Of a DNA stretch of 64,000 bases, positions 55,146-64,000 are shown in pieces (position 1 is the first letter of the stretch; each line of letters starts with the position of its first letter). A program made the translations under genes and the position numbers. The stretch lies in the NCBI GenBank assembly GCA_033065855.1, contig JAVXUO010000670.1, positions 1 to 64,000 on the forward strand, written 5' to 3'. The notes below the pieces were generated by a model. The model had not been told where the DNA came from and made no database searches. It saw nothing but the letters and a program-made list of their open reading frames with translations. Origin of the DNA: Escallonia rubra (Eukaryota; Streptophyta; Magnoliopsida; Escalloniales; Escalloniaceae).

Positions 55146-58100
55146 ATGGAGGTGGAGAGAGTCCAGGCCCTCGCCCAATACGGAAACCTCCACGAGCTGC
55201 CGGAAAAATTCATCCGTCCAGCCCACGAGAGGCCGGAGAATACCAGGGCGATCGAGGGTGTCACGGTGCCGGTGATCTCGTTGTTGCTACCCCACGACAA
55301 TCTCGTCGACGAGATATCGAAAGCATGCAGTGAATGGGGATTTTTCCTCATCACAGATCACAGCATTTCGGCGGCGTTGATCCAAGGTGTACAGGGGGTT
55401 GGAAAGGAGTTCTTCGAGCTCCCTCAGGGGGAAAAAGAAAGGTATGCAAATGATCCTTCAACTGGGAAGTTTGAAGGGTATGGAACAAAGATGACCAAAA
55501 ACGCTGAAGCAAAGGTGGAATGGATTGATTACTACTTTCATGTTATTTCACCGGCCTCCAAGGTCAACTATGAGATATGGCCCAACACCCCTCCTTCCTA
55601 CAGGTATCCCTCTGTGTGTGTGTGTGTGTGTGCCCGCGCGCCGGAGTGTGTGTGAGCTTTAACTCGCTCTTCAAAATTTGATTTATCACCAGAATAGAAT
55701 GAAAATATAAATGTTATTGGACTGTTAACCTAATGTTTGCTGCCAAAAGCATATAACACAGTTTTATTTTGCCAATATTTTGATGGCGCTGGAGGTGGAT
55801 TTTAGGCTTTTCTTTATACAACCTTTCTATTTTTAGCTGTCTCAAGATAGCTATCCACTCTAAAAAATCAGCACCCATTAATGTTAGTTTTTCAAATATA
55901 CATCTATTTTGTTATGCATTAATTACTGGTATATACACAAAGTTATCATAACTGTTACTGTTGATCTGGAACCATAACTTCAAAAGATGACCTGCAAAAC
56001 TGAAAAGAGTGACCTCCTGGTGGGAGTTTGGCGGGAGAACCCTCCAATGATTAAGTTAGAGAACACCTACATGATAGAACTTAAAAAAAACATGAAATAT
56101 GGTGTTCATGCGTAAATGGTCGCCTAAGTACTTGGGGGAGACACCTACGTATAGGCATAGGTAGAGTAGGAGTGACAGATCGGCCTTGGGGATGATCCTT
56201 GGGGATCATGTTAGAGTTCTTTCAATACAGTAACTTTTAATGTCAAAGTTGACTCAATTTTACGGGTTAATTTTACGCTACACCCTGTACTTAGGGGTCA
56301 GCTGCACCCAGGACCCCAGGGTTTTAAAATTAGCACCCAACACCAAATATTTAAAAAACTTGACTTTCATCACCAAATAACGGTCAAAATGACCTTTGAC
56401 CAGATGCCCGTTAAAATTTTAAGGGCAAAATGGTATGTTAAGCCATGGAATCCACCTGCCATCCTAGTCACCAACTATCCACACCAATATCCTCCACGTC
56501 ATTTTTCCTCAATAACCATAATTATCTTCTCTTCTCTCTCTCTCTCCCCCCCTTCTCCCTTCCTCCCCTCGGTCATCAATTAACCCATTTTCCCAGTTTA
56601 TCACCATAGCCAACCACTGTATCCCGTCACCACCTACCACCGCAAACCACCACCAATCTCTGCCCTTCCACCTTACCCCCTACCATAACCATCCACCATC
56701 TCCCCTCTTCCCACCACTGCCACCCACTACAAATCGGCCCACCGAAGACTTTATAGGAGTGGAATTTGGGCACCGACGGAGAGACTCAGCAGTTGAGTGG
56801 CGGCATATCTTGGATCGTCGATCTGGTAGCGACAAGGCAGTGTCGAGGTGGTTGACCGGTGAAGAGAAGAAAAGAGACCCAGTGGCTGGTTGATTAGCAG
56901 ATGACCGGTGGTCCACGGATCTGGCGACGGAGGAAGTAAAGGGTTGGTGGTTGGATTGTAAGAAACTTCAACCACACAAAGTTCATCTCTTGTCGTCACA
57001 ATCATCACCACAATAACATCATCTGATCCTCCAAACGGGTTGTTTGTAAAAGAAATTGGGGGCAAAGATTTTGAAAGTGAAGCTTTAAATCAATGGCTGC
57101 TCCGGCGGCATAGCGACAGATCTGGTGGTTGCAAAATCTGGCAGCGGAGTCGACAGCACAGTGGCATGACAGCACAACACCGTCCTTGGTGGTCGATTGG
57201 CTATTGGTGCCCCCATTACCGGTTGCAGTTGGTGCCCCTCGCCGACGACTGGCTGTTAGTGCTGTTGCCCTATTTGTTTTCTCTTCTGCTTCATTTCTTT
57301 TTCTGCTGTTAGAGAGAAATGATGACGTGGAGAGCCCAATTGGGCCATGTGTAGGTGACTTGGATGACATGTATGCTTTAATGGGCAATCAGACCATTTT
57401 ACCCTTAAAAATTTAACGGACATCTGGTCAAAGGTCATTTTGACCGTCATTTGGTGATGGAAGTCAAGTTTTTTGAATATTTGGTGTTGGGTGCCAATTT
57501 TAAAATCCTGGGGTGTTGGGTGCAACTGACCCCTAAGTACAGGGTGTAGCGTAAAATTAACCCCAATTTTACAGAGAACACAAGATGTCATCCATTATTA
57601 GGAGTTTATTTTTGGTTCTATCAATAACAAACATCATTAATAGGAGCAACAATAGAATATAATTATGCAAAAGCAACAGTCGTGTAATGCAGTCAAATCA
57701 TTCTCGATAAAGTGTGTGTCAAGTCAAAGGAGAAATTATTTAAAGGCAGGACGAGTAACTTTTTTCATGTTCCTAGACCGACTTCACCCCTCGTAGTTAC
57801 TCTTTTTTCTGACCAAATTGGCGGTTGGGTTCCCATTTGTTCATAACCTATTCGGACCGCACCCCAGGGCCCGCTAAGGGACCTCTATTGCACGACACGT
57901 CACCCGCTTGTCAGTCAAAATTGCTCAACATCGTTAGTCGGTCAAAGCGCTCCGTGCCTCAAGCATCAGGACGTCGATCAAACTCAAAGTGCAGATTCCC
58001 CCCGAGGGGTCGGCCACCCCCTTAAGAAAGGGGTCGGCCACCCTCTTGAGAAGGGGGTCGGCCACACCCTTGAGAAGGGGTCGGCCAAACCCCTGAGAAA

Positions 58101-61100
58101 GGGGTCGACCAAACCCCTGAGAAAGGGGTCGACCATCCTCCTTAGAAGGGGGTCGGCCACCCCTGTCTTTGGGGGAGGGAACCTGCTTACCGCTGCTATC
58201 ATCTCACTCAACGCATTCTGCAATGCTCACTCATCACCAGTGGTCACGTGATGCCCGTTGTCGCCCGCACATCGTTGCCGCAACAACCGTCACGCACGGA
58301 AGGGCATTGGCATCTTGGTACCATTCTGTGACACTCGTCATGGCTCCGGGCCTCGCGGCGGGATGGGCTCACAACCCTAAGGCCCTCACCGGCACACTCA
58401 ACCGGGGGTTCCGGCCCTCGCCAGCACAATCAACCGACGGGCTCCGGCCCTCGCCGACACACTCAACCGGGGTCTCGGGCCCTCGCCAGCACAATCAACC
58501 GACGAGCTCTGGCCCTCGCGGGCACAATCAACCGGAGGCTCCGGCCTTCGCAACGAGGATGAGCTCACAACCCTAAGGCCATCGCCGGTACAATCACCTG
58601 ACGGACTCACGGGGGGCTCTGCTCGTAGTGCTCCGGCACGAAGACCTCTTGCCATGGACTCTGAGCATTGAGCTATGAGCATGGCCGCTCATGTTACCAT
58701 TGATCATCGACACCGCCAGGGCAATGACCCCCGGGTCACTCCGGGACGGGAGCAGGTCCTCGGAGGGCATCGCGCCTAGCCCGCCTGACAGTTGGCTACT
58801 GGGGCAACCCTCACCGCTGTCAGGATCTCCGCGCGTCTCTTGACGCATCTCGTGGGATTCAGTAAGGGCTTGGACTGGAGGCTGGGGCAACGGGCTACTC
58901 TAACCATGCTACCGCGGTATGGCCAGTCTCCTCAGACAGGCAGAAGGATGCTGCAAGGGCAGGACAACACGAACTCGGGGACCGACAGTCCAACGGAGAA
59001 TCGGTACTTTAGGCCCCTTGGTGACGTGTCACTCCCAGGGGATGACACATGTCAGCTGATGACACATGCACACTTTTCCCTATAAATAGTGGACTTCGAA
59101 GCTTATTTGAGGAGTTATCTCTCATTTCAACATTTCACTTTCTCTCTCTAAAACTTATTCTCTCTGGATTTCTAGTGAGAGAAATACATTTGGACTTCTG
59201 ACATTTGACCCTTGACGCTGCACCCTTGACTCGGACTGTCGACTGCCGGCCCTTTTCGTCGTCACCCTGCCTGCGCGGCGCTGCCAGCCCTCGTGACCTG
59301 TTTGGGGAGCCTTGCTCTCAGCCCTTACTCCATCTTTGATGTCTCTCACTTTGGCCATCTGGAAACTGACTCAGACTGCATCCTTTGTGGCACCTCTACG
59401 TGGCGACGGACCCTCTTTCCTCGGCAACACCATTTTCGATTTACAGTTGATATAAAATGTCAACTTGAATTGTTTTGGCAAGAATCATTCATTCATAGTA
59501 GTAATCTTCTTTTAGTAAAATCGTGGAAAAATCGCACCTTCTATTTTCGCAACAACTTTTAATACCCAAGCTTTTAATATCAAATACTAGAAAATGAATG
59601 ACCTTACCACACACGGGAAGATCATTCAAATGATTTGGTAAGATGCTTTTGATATGCCATTCCTCACCACCATCCACCCCCCGTTTACAAAACATAATAT
59701 CTCGGCCGGTAAATAATTTTCGACCGGTATATCACCTGTACCGGCCGATACAACTGATAGAGAGTGATATTTCGACTATGCAAAGAGATATACGGTATTG
59801 ATAATGATGCTCCCGTTCCCTTATTATGAGTTTAGAATTACGAAATGTAAAGAGATCTGGGCTAATCTATTGATTAAAGGGCTATTTTTGTTGCTAATCT
59901 GCTTACATGGCAAGCTTAGACGTTAACACTTCACCAGTCATATACCTCATGCTGAAAATGACTGAAAACAGGGAAGTGACAGAGAAATACAATGTGGAAT
60001 TGCTGGAAGTAACTGAGAAGCTAGTGCAATTGATCTCAGAGGGATTGGGTTTGGAAGGGAAGGTTCTGAGGTCTAGTTTAGGTGGTGAAGAGATAGAAAT
60101 GGAGATGAAGATAAACATGTACCCGCCATGCCCACAGCCCGAACTGGCACTTGGAGTTGAACCTCATACTGACATGTCGGCACTCACCATACTTGTCCCA
60201 AATGAAGTCCCCGGCCTTCAAGTTTGGAAAGATGGTAATTGGGTTGCTGTCAATTATTTGCCTAATGCACTTTTTGTCCATGTTGGTGATCAGATTGAGG
60301 TAATGTAACTCATCCCTTCTTTTCTTTTTTCGTTTTCTTACCTAACTTAAATGTTGCAAAGGCATGGAAGGAATTGTGTTGGAATAAGAAACTTACACAC
60401 ATAGCATAAAAACCGGCTAGGCGATTTTTATTGTTCGATTCAGCAAAAACCATCTATGACAAAAACATAATTACCTTGAACCATTCGACAACATAATATC
60501 ACTTTAGGAGCTAAGTTGGCCTCTAAATTAAGTTACCCTGCATACAATTCCACATGCTAGCTATCCAAGTTACAAATTGATTTGGCTCCTGGCAATGGAC
60601 TTGTAGAGTCTTGCCAGAGAGACCAATGAACGCATATTTTTGGATTGGCTCATTGTCTATGTATATCCCTCCATCAGATTACGAACATTTGACTACGTTC
60701 TCAATAATAAGAGAACCATATTTGGCTATGATTGTTAGTTCCAGCAAACTATAAGTATTTGCAGGGACAAAGGATATGTTCAAGAATTGAGGATGTTCTC
60801 CATCCGGAGAAGTTTGAGGATTATGTCACTTTCCGTTAATGGCACTCCCTGTAGAAGCACTTACTGCACAAGGTCCACAGATCATGGCAACAGGAGGATT
60901 CTCACTTACCAAACATTATGAGGCTTCGCTATCTTATGCTCTTTGAACTTTAAATTTTATTTTCAGAACTTCAATTCTTATTTTCAGAACTTCAGTTTGT
61001 GTGTGTGTTGATTCAGATACTGCCTCATACACTGTTATACGCAACGTGCAAGAATAGGTTTTTGAACTTATGCTGGTTTTCAGGTACTTAGCAACGGGAA

Positions 61101-61296
61101 ATACAAGAGTGTACTTCACAGGAGCTTGGTGAACAAGGAAAGCACTCGAATGTCGTGGGCCGTCTTCTGCGCGCCTCCTCATGAGGCCATCATCGGCCCC
61201 CTTCCTCAGCTTGTGGACGACGGAAACCCAGCCAAGTACTCAACCAAGACTTTTGCAGAGTTCCGGCACCGCAAGTTCAATGGAATCCCACAGTAA
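55146..61296 (+). CDS. 2-oxoglutarate/Fe(II)-dependent dioxygenase, flavonol synthase-like (three exons)
   Basis: Exons are 55146-55603, 59972-60299 and 61084-61296, all GT-AG with matching phases, giving 332 residues and stop TAA at 61294. The N-terminal DIOX_N domain (VPVISLLLPHDNLVDEISKA, CSEWGFFLITDHSI) fills exon 1. The catalytic double-stranded beta-helix spans exons 2 and 3. Iron ligands are His and Asp of EPHTDMSAL and the His of SVLHRSLVN; the 2-oxoglutarate-binding Arg and Ser are in RMSW. NMYPPCPQPELALG is also conserved. The start MEVERVQALAQ is typical of flavonol synthase/anthocyanidin synthase-like enzymes, soluble cytosolic oxygenases that hydroxylate or desaturate small molecules. 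Similarity is strongest to proteins annotated 'flavonol synthase/flavanone 3-hydroxylase-like', so the true substrate is uncertain. All key residues are present and length is normal. Intron 1 is 4.4 kb because of insertions; intron 2 is 0.8 kb. Confidence 0.93.
55953..57623. repeat. Solo LTR of Tat-like type in intron 1, carrying a nested MULE
   Basis: It starts TGTTACTGTTGATCTGG and ends GGTTCTATCA. ATAAC lies on both sides (55948-55952 and 57624-57628) as a 5 bp target duplication. Without the nested element it is about 360 bp. GACCTCCTGGTGGGAG and CCAATGATTAAGTTAG correspond to GACCTCCGGGTGGGG and CGATGCTTAAGTCAG in the LTR at 35069, so it belongs to the same broad LTR group. Confidence 0.85.
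56264..57563. mobile_element. Mutator-like element nested in the solo LTR
   Basis: The left end GGGTTAATTTTACGCTAC and right end GTAGCGTAAAATTAACCC are inverted, with arms of about 150 bp. CAATTTTAC stands on both sides (56255-56263 and 57564-57572), an exact 9 bp target duplication. No transposase. The interior is CCACC-rich with ORFs I do not recognise; captured host sequence is possible. It shares the GGGTTAAT terminus with the H2A.X Pack-MULE at 25157. Confidence 0.9.
57838..59429. repeat. Solo LTR, 1.6 kb, in intron 1
   Basis: It starts TGTTCATAACC and ends CCTCGGCAACA. CCATT flanks both sides (57833-57837 and 59430-59434) as a 5 bp target duplication. CCCTATAAATAGTGGAC near 59080 is its TATA box. 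Much GC-richer than the rest of the intron. No coding region, so the lineage is unresolved. It holds two tandem arrays. Confidence 0.88.
58002..58167. repeat. About 23 bp tandem array in the solo LTR
   Basis: Seven units of GGGGTCGGCCACCC, CTTGAGAA and close variants. A second array of roughly 34 bp units (CTCCGGCCCTCGCC, CACAATCAACCG) follows at 58385-58550. Confidence 0.85.
60300..61083 (+). other. Intron 2 of the dioxygenase gene
   Basis: GTAATGTAAC donor, TTTTCAG acceptor, 784 bp. It looks free of identifiable insertions. A short stretch at 60765-60840 reads RIEDVLHPEKFEDYVTF but has no partner exons, so I leave it unassigned. Confidence 0.8.
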
Positions 61297-61390
61297 GATT
61301 GCGGCTCCATGTCAGCTGAAATTAAATTAGCTGAGTGGTACCGCGAGCTCAATAAGCTCCCACAATAAGATCGCAGTTTCGTGTCACCAA
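61258..61390 (+). repeat. Diverged duplication of the gene's last codons in its 3' flank
   Basis: The coding end GAGTTCCGGCACCGC...CCACAGTAAGAT (EFRHRKFNGIPQ stop) is followed at 61333 by GAGTGGTACCGCGAGC...CCACAATAAGAT, which reads EWYRELNKLPQ stop in the same style. The similarity continues past the stop (GCGGCTCCATGTCA against GCAGTTTCGTGTCA). It is a decayed tandem copy or the leftover end of a neighbouring paralogue. Confidence 0.65.
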
Positions 61391-61396
61391 GACATT

Positions 61397-61810
61397 ACGA
61401 AAGTGATTATGATTGTTTCGAAGTTGAAGAATGCAGCGTTAAGACTTTCTTTGAAAAGTTTGTATTTGAATTTATTGTGATGAGTGGGGATCTTTGAAGC
61501 ATTTTCTATAAGACCATCTTACTTCCTTTCTGTGAAAATTTTCGTCCCTTGTGCTTTTTACCTCTTTTTTGTCACTTAAAATGCATATTATGTTGACCTT
61601 TAGAGATAAATAAGGAGAAAAATTAACATGTTAGAGAAGAAATAGCCTCCCCTATTTACGCTATTTATGCTTTCAACTTCTTATTTGTCATTAAAAAGAG
61701 TATTAGCACAAATACCTTCTCTTACAACAAAGCATAATGTGAACCACGTGCCATACAGTGCTTTAGTGTGAAACCCGTCACTAAAAGTAATCTTTGGGAT
61801 GAGATTGGAA
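61397..61810. other. 3' flank of the dioxygenase gene
   Basis: AT-rich; probably 3' untranslated region and intergenic DNA. I do not see an unambiguous polyadenylation signal. Confidence 0.5.
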
Positions 61811-61823
61811 TTGTCAGCTTTTG

Positions 61824-61871
<48 letters not shown>

Positions 61872-61974
61872 ATAGAAGGATATATTGTAAGTTCTCACCT
61901 CTAAAAACCTCACAAAAAGACATATTTTATAAACTGGATTTAGTAATTTCTTAGATATATATTGTCAGCTTTTG

Positions 61975-62026
<52 letters not shown>

Positions 62027-62113
62027 ATAGAAGGATATATTGTAAGTTCTCACCTCTAAAAACCTCACTAAAAGACATTTTATAAACTGGATTTAGTAAT
62101 TTCTTAGATATAT
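61811..62113. repeat. 151 bp tandem duplication containing (CA)n
   Basis: TTGTCAGCTTTTGTTCACAC, a (CA)n(TA)n run, AATAGAAGGATATATTGTAA and CTCACCTCTAAAAACCTCAC occur at 61811 and again at 61962 with few differences. Confidence 0.9.
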
Positions 62114-62118
62114 CCTTC

Positions 62119-62160
<42 letters not shown>

Positions 62161-62162
<2 letters not shown>

Positions 62163-62380
62163 GAGCCGATCCGTTGCCCGCGCTAGCAACTTAACCCAAA
62201 TTGCTAGCGCGATCTGATCGTCCACGATCGAGAATGGACTGCCAGATCGCGCGCCACGCCCATTATTTTTTTCACCCGTCCGCTACATAATATAGCGGAC
62301 GACGAAAAACCGTCCACTACATAATGTAGCGGACGGCCAAACAGCGCTAGCAACTTGCTTGCGCTATCAACGGATCAGCT

Positions 62381-62383
<3 letters not shown>
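62161..62383. mobile_element. MITE C of the (TA)n-flanked hairpin family
   Basis: The left end GGGAGCCGATCCGTTG and right end CAACGGATCAGCTCCC bound 223 bp, with (TA)n tracts on both sides. It contains the hairpin GCGCTAGCAA...TTGCTAGCGC and two GTCC(G/A)CTACATAATRTAGCGGAC motifs at 62278 and 62312. It resembles element A's ends without any cargo. Confidence 0.85.

Positions 62384-62438
<55 letters not shown>
62384..62438. repeat. (TA)n tract between MITE C and element D
   Basis: About 25 TA units, with one GTATAT interruption. It is the shared target of C and D. Confidence 0.9.
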
Positions 62439-62810
62439 GGGAGCTGATCCCTTGACAGCGTAGGCAAAATAGGATATCTTGCCAGCGCGATCTGGCCGTC
62501 CATCCCTTCGGGATGGACGGTCCAGATCACTTTTTTTTGCGGCGCTGTCAGTCGTCCGCTACACTGTGTAGCGGACGACTCTTTTTACCATCTTGCCCTC
62601 GCTCACCCGTCCGCTAGACTGTCTAGCGGACGACATTCTTGGGCCCACATCCTCCGACAAAAAGTAGTCCGCTACACTGTCCAGCGGACGACTGTCACAA
62701 CTGCACAATTCTGACACAATTATGACTTGTCTGACACAAGTGTGACTTGATGTCGGCAATTCTGTCCGCTACACAGTCTAGCGGACAGTATTGCCCATCC
62801 CCACTACTCA

Positions 62811-63000
62811 ATTTTCTTTCAGCACAATTTTCTTCTACTCAATTCTTTCAGCACAATTTTCTTCTCCTTCGGACTCGCTTCCATTTTCAGCTGCCTTCAA
62901 GCCTACTCAATTTTCTTTGAGCACAATTTTCTTCTCCTTCGGACTCGCTTCCATTTTCAGCTGCCTTCAAGCTTCGAGTAACACTTGCTTCAAGCTTCGC
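62811..63000. repeat. Duplicated leader sequence of element D
   Basis: CTACTCAATTTTCTTT, CAGCACAATTTTCTTCTCC and TTCGGACTCGCTTCCATTTT occur two to three times before the probable leader intron, whose donor is AAGGTAAGTTT at 63009 and acceptor is TTTTCAG at 63314. Confidence 0.7.
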
Positions 63001-63372
63001 TCAAGCAAGGTAAGTTTGCTTCAAGTTTTCTTGATGTTCTAGAAATTTGTCACTGTATTCATCAATTTGTGATTTTATACTCTAGATTTTTTGTGATGTT
63101 CTAGACATGATGTTCATCATAAAGGTATAATTTGTTAACTTTATATTTAATTCATTATAGTTTAATTCGATTTTTTGGCATGATGAATTCGTCTATTTAT
63201 CTTACTAATTTAAATTTGTTATGTTCAATAAATTAATAATTGTTAATTTGGAGACACTTTTGAGATTATGCATACCGTATGTTTGTCATCCTAATTTTTA
63301 GGTAATATTTTCAGTTAGAAATGCCATTTGATTGTTAAGCGTAGTCTATTTCTACACAGCTCTTGTTTCACA

Positions 63373-64000
63373 ATGTCTGATTTCGTGTCGAGCTCCAACG
63401 TCCCCGTAGATGCTAGTGATCCGTATCTAGGACGAACATTTGCTACGTTGGAAGAAGCTGAAGAATGTTTTCGAGCGTATTCATTGAGGGTTGGTTTTGG
63501 CATTAGAATAAAGACTTCAAGAACGAGCACCATAACGAGAAAGATATGCTCTCGCTTATACGAGTGCCATAGGAGCAGAAACCCAGTGCAAAATGAGACA
63601 CGCGTAGGCAATGATGACAGTGATGACGAAATAGGATATCCGCGTAGAAGACGGGACTGCTTTGAGCGCACAAATTGCCAGGTCAAGATGTTCGTAAGCT
63701 ACAAACCCAAACAAGACCATTGGCTTATTACCAGCCTGGAACTGGCACACAATCACCCGTTAGTAACCCCTTCTAAGGTGAGTGAGATGCATCAACACAA
63801 GAAGATGGGTAAGGTCGCAAGGAGCCTGATTCAGACAATGAGCAATGCGCGACTAGGACCTACCGACATGATTAATGTTCTTGCTGAACAGGCTGGGGGA
63901 ATTCAAAATTTGACCTTTAACACGACAGACGTTCGTAACGCGGTCCGAACCCATAGACGAGCCGCGTATGACCTCAATGATGCTCAAGCCACAATGAGCC
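63373..64000 (+). CDS. FAR1/MULE-type transposase, N-terminal part
   Basis: ATG at 63373 opens a frame with no stop to the window end, 209 codons so far. LGRTFATLEEAEECFRAYSL and VGFGIRIKTSRTSTITRKIC begin the FAR1 DNA-binding domain. CHRSRNP, FERTNCQVKMFVSYKP, WLITSLELAHNHPL complete its WRKY-GCM1-like zinc-binding Cys/Cys/His/His set. The MULE transposase catalytic domain and SWIM zinc finger would follow beyond the window. Such proteins move Mutator-like elements; plant FHY3/FAR1 light-signalling factors were domesticated from them. The location just inside the element's left end, and the family ends, make a transposase more likely than a host FAR1 factor. A leader intron (63010-63314) is probable. 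Confidence 0.85.
   Translation, partial: MSDFVSSSNVPVDASDPYLGRTFATLEEAEECFRAYSLRVGFGIRIKTSRTSTITRKICSRLYECHRSRNPVQNETRVGNDDSDDEIGYPRRRRDCFERTNCQVKMFVSYKPKQDHWLITSLELAHNHPLVTPSKVSEMHQHKKMGKVARSLIQTMSNARLGPTDMINVLAEQAGGIQNLTFNTTDVRNAVRTHRRAAYDLNDAQATMS

Larger units (their letters stand above)
62439..64000 (+). mobile_element. Mutator-like element D, transposase-bearing, runs off window
   Basis: The left end GGGAGCTGATCCCTTGACAG is identical to that of Pack-MULE B and continues AAAATAGGATATCTTGCCAG and GGCCGTCCATCCC in the same order. Four GTCCGCTA...TAGCGGAC hairpins lie at 62554, 62609, 62667 and 62764. A FAR1-type transposase gene starts at 63373. The right end lies beyond base 64000. It is the best candidate for the autonomous partner of A, B and C. 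Confidence 0.85.

Noticed and set aside
55604-55655. Extension of dioxygenase exon 1 into YPSVCVCVCARAPECV
   Set aside because: The frame past 55603 is a (TG)n run; the GT donor after TACAG matches the family's intron position and joins in phase to EVTEKYNVELLE.
59907-59971. Separate start codon for exon 2 of the dioxygenase (MASLDVNTSPVIYLML)
   Set aside because: The peptide before EVTEKYN has no counterpart in the family and an AG acceptor lies exactly at 59970-59971.
60765-60840. Extra coding exon in dioxygenase intron 2
   Set aside because: The DVLHPEKFEDYVTF reading runs into stops and does not fit the protein family; exons 2 and 3 join perfectly without it.
1-64000. tRNA, rRNA or other structured RNA genes
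   Set aside because: None recognised on either strand by eye; the tRNA-related hits are retrotransposon primer-binding sites.

Overview
This is nuclear DNA of a flowering plant, very probably a eudicot. It is built from plant-type mobile elements: Tat-lineage Ty3/Gypsy with an extra RNase H, SIRE-like Copia, CACTA, Mutator-like, Stowaway and hAT-like elements. Its one clearly host-owned gene is a plant 2-oxoglutarate-dependent dioxygenase with GT-AG introns. I see no tRNA, rRNA or bacterial-type feature. The species cannot be named from what is visible.

Layout, left to right. 1-9119: most of a Tat-lineage Gypsy element lying on the minus strand, with a plus-strand antisense ORF, a 75-76 bp tandem array and one LTR (8718-9119); its other LTR lies left of the window. 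9330-10872: nested small inverted-repeat elements. 12480-16130: an old, heavily decayed Copia copy carrying a Stowaway MITE and a hAT-like insertion. 16740-19260: an old inverted-repeat element split by a 2.0 kb solo LTR with a perfect 5 bp target duplication. 19464-20309: a small Mutator-like element. 22044-24853: a non-autonomous CACTA element. 25157-26331: a Pack-MULE carrying the first exon of a histone H2A.X gene. 27475-32858: a 5'-truncated CACTA element with two well preserved spliced genes, a tnp2-type transposase and a TNP1/Transposase_24-type protein. 32859-35013: LTR-like remnants.

35069-37860: the LTR end of a second Tat-lineage element, again with a polypurine tract, tandem array, promoter and antisense ORF. 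It is interrupted by a SIRE-like Copia array (37861-48669; LTR, internal, LTR, partial internal, partial LTR). A further copy of the antisense-ORF tail resumes at 48669.

49000-53365 and 62161-64000: four members of one Mutator-like family, each sitting in a (TA)n tract. Two are Pack-MULEs that have picked up a sacsin fragment and a pentatricopeptide-repeat fragment. One is a 223 bp MITE. The last starts at 62439, encodes a FAR1-type transposase that runs off the window, and is the likely source of mobility for the others. Their ends are strings of short hairpins whose two arms change together between members. This is the most unusual structure in the window.

The host gene, 55146-61296, has three exons encoding a predicted 332-residue flavonol synthase/anthocyanidin synthase-like 2-oxoglutarate dioxygenase with all iron and cosubstrate residues present. 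Its first intron is 4.4 kb because two solo LTRs have landed in it, one of them carrying a nested Mutator-like element.
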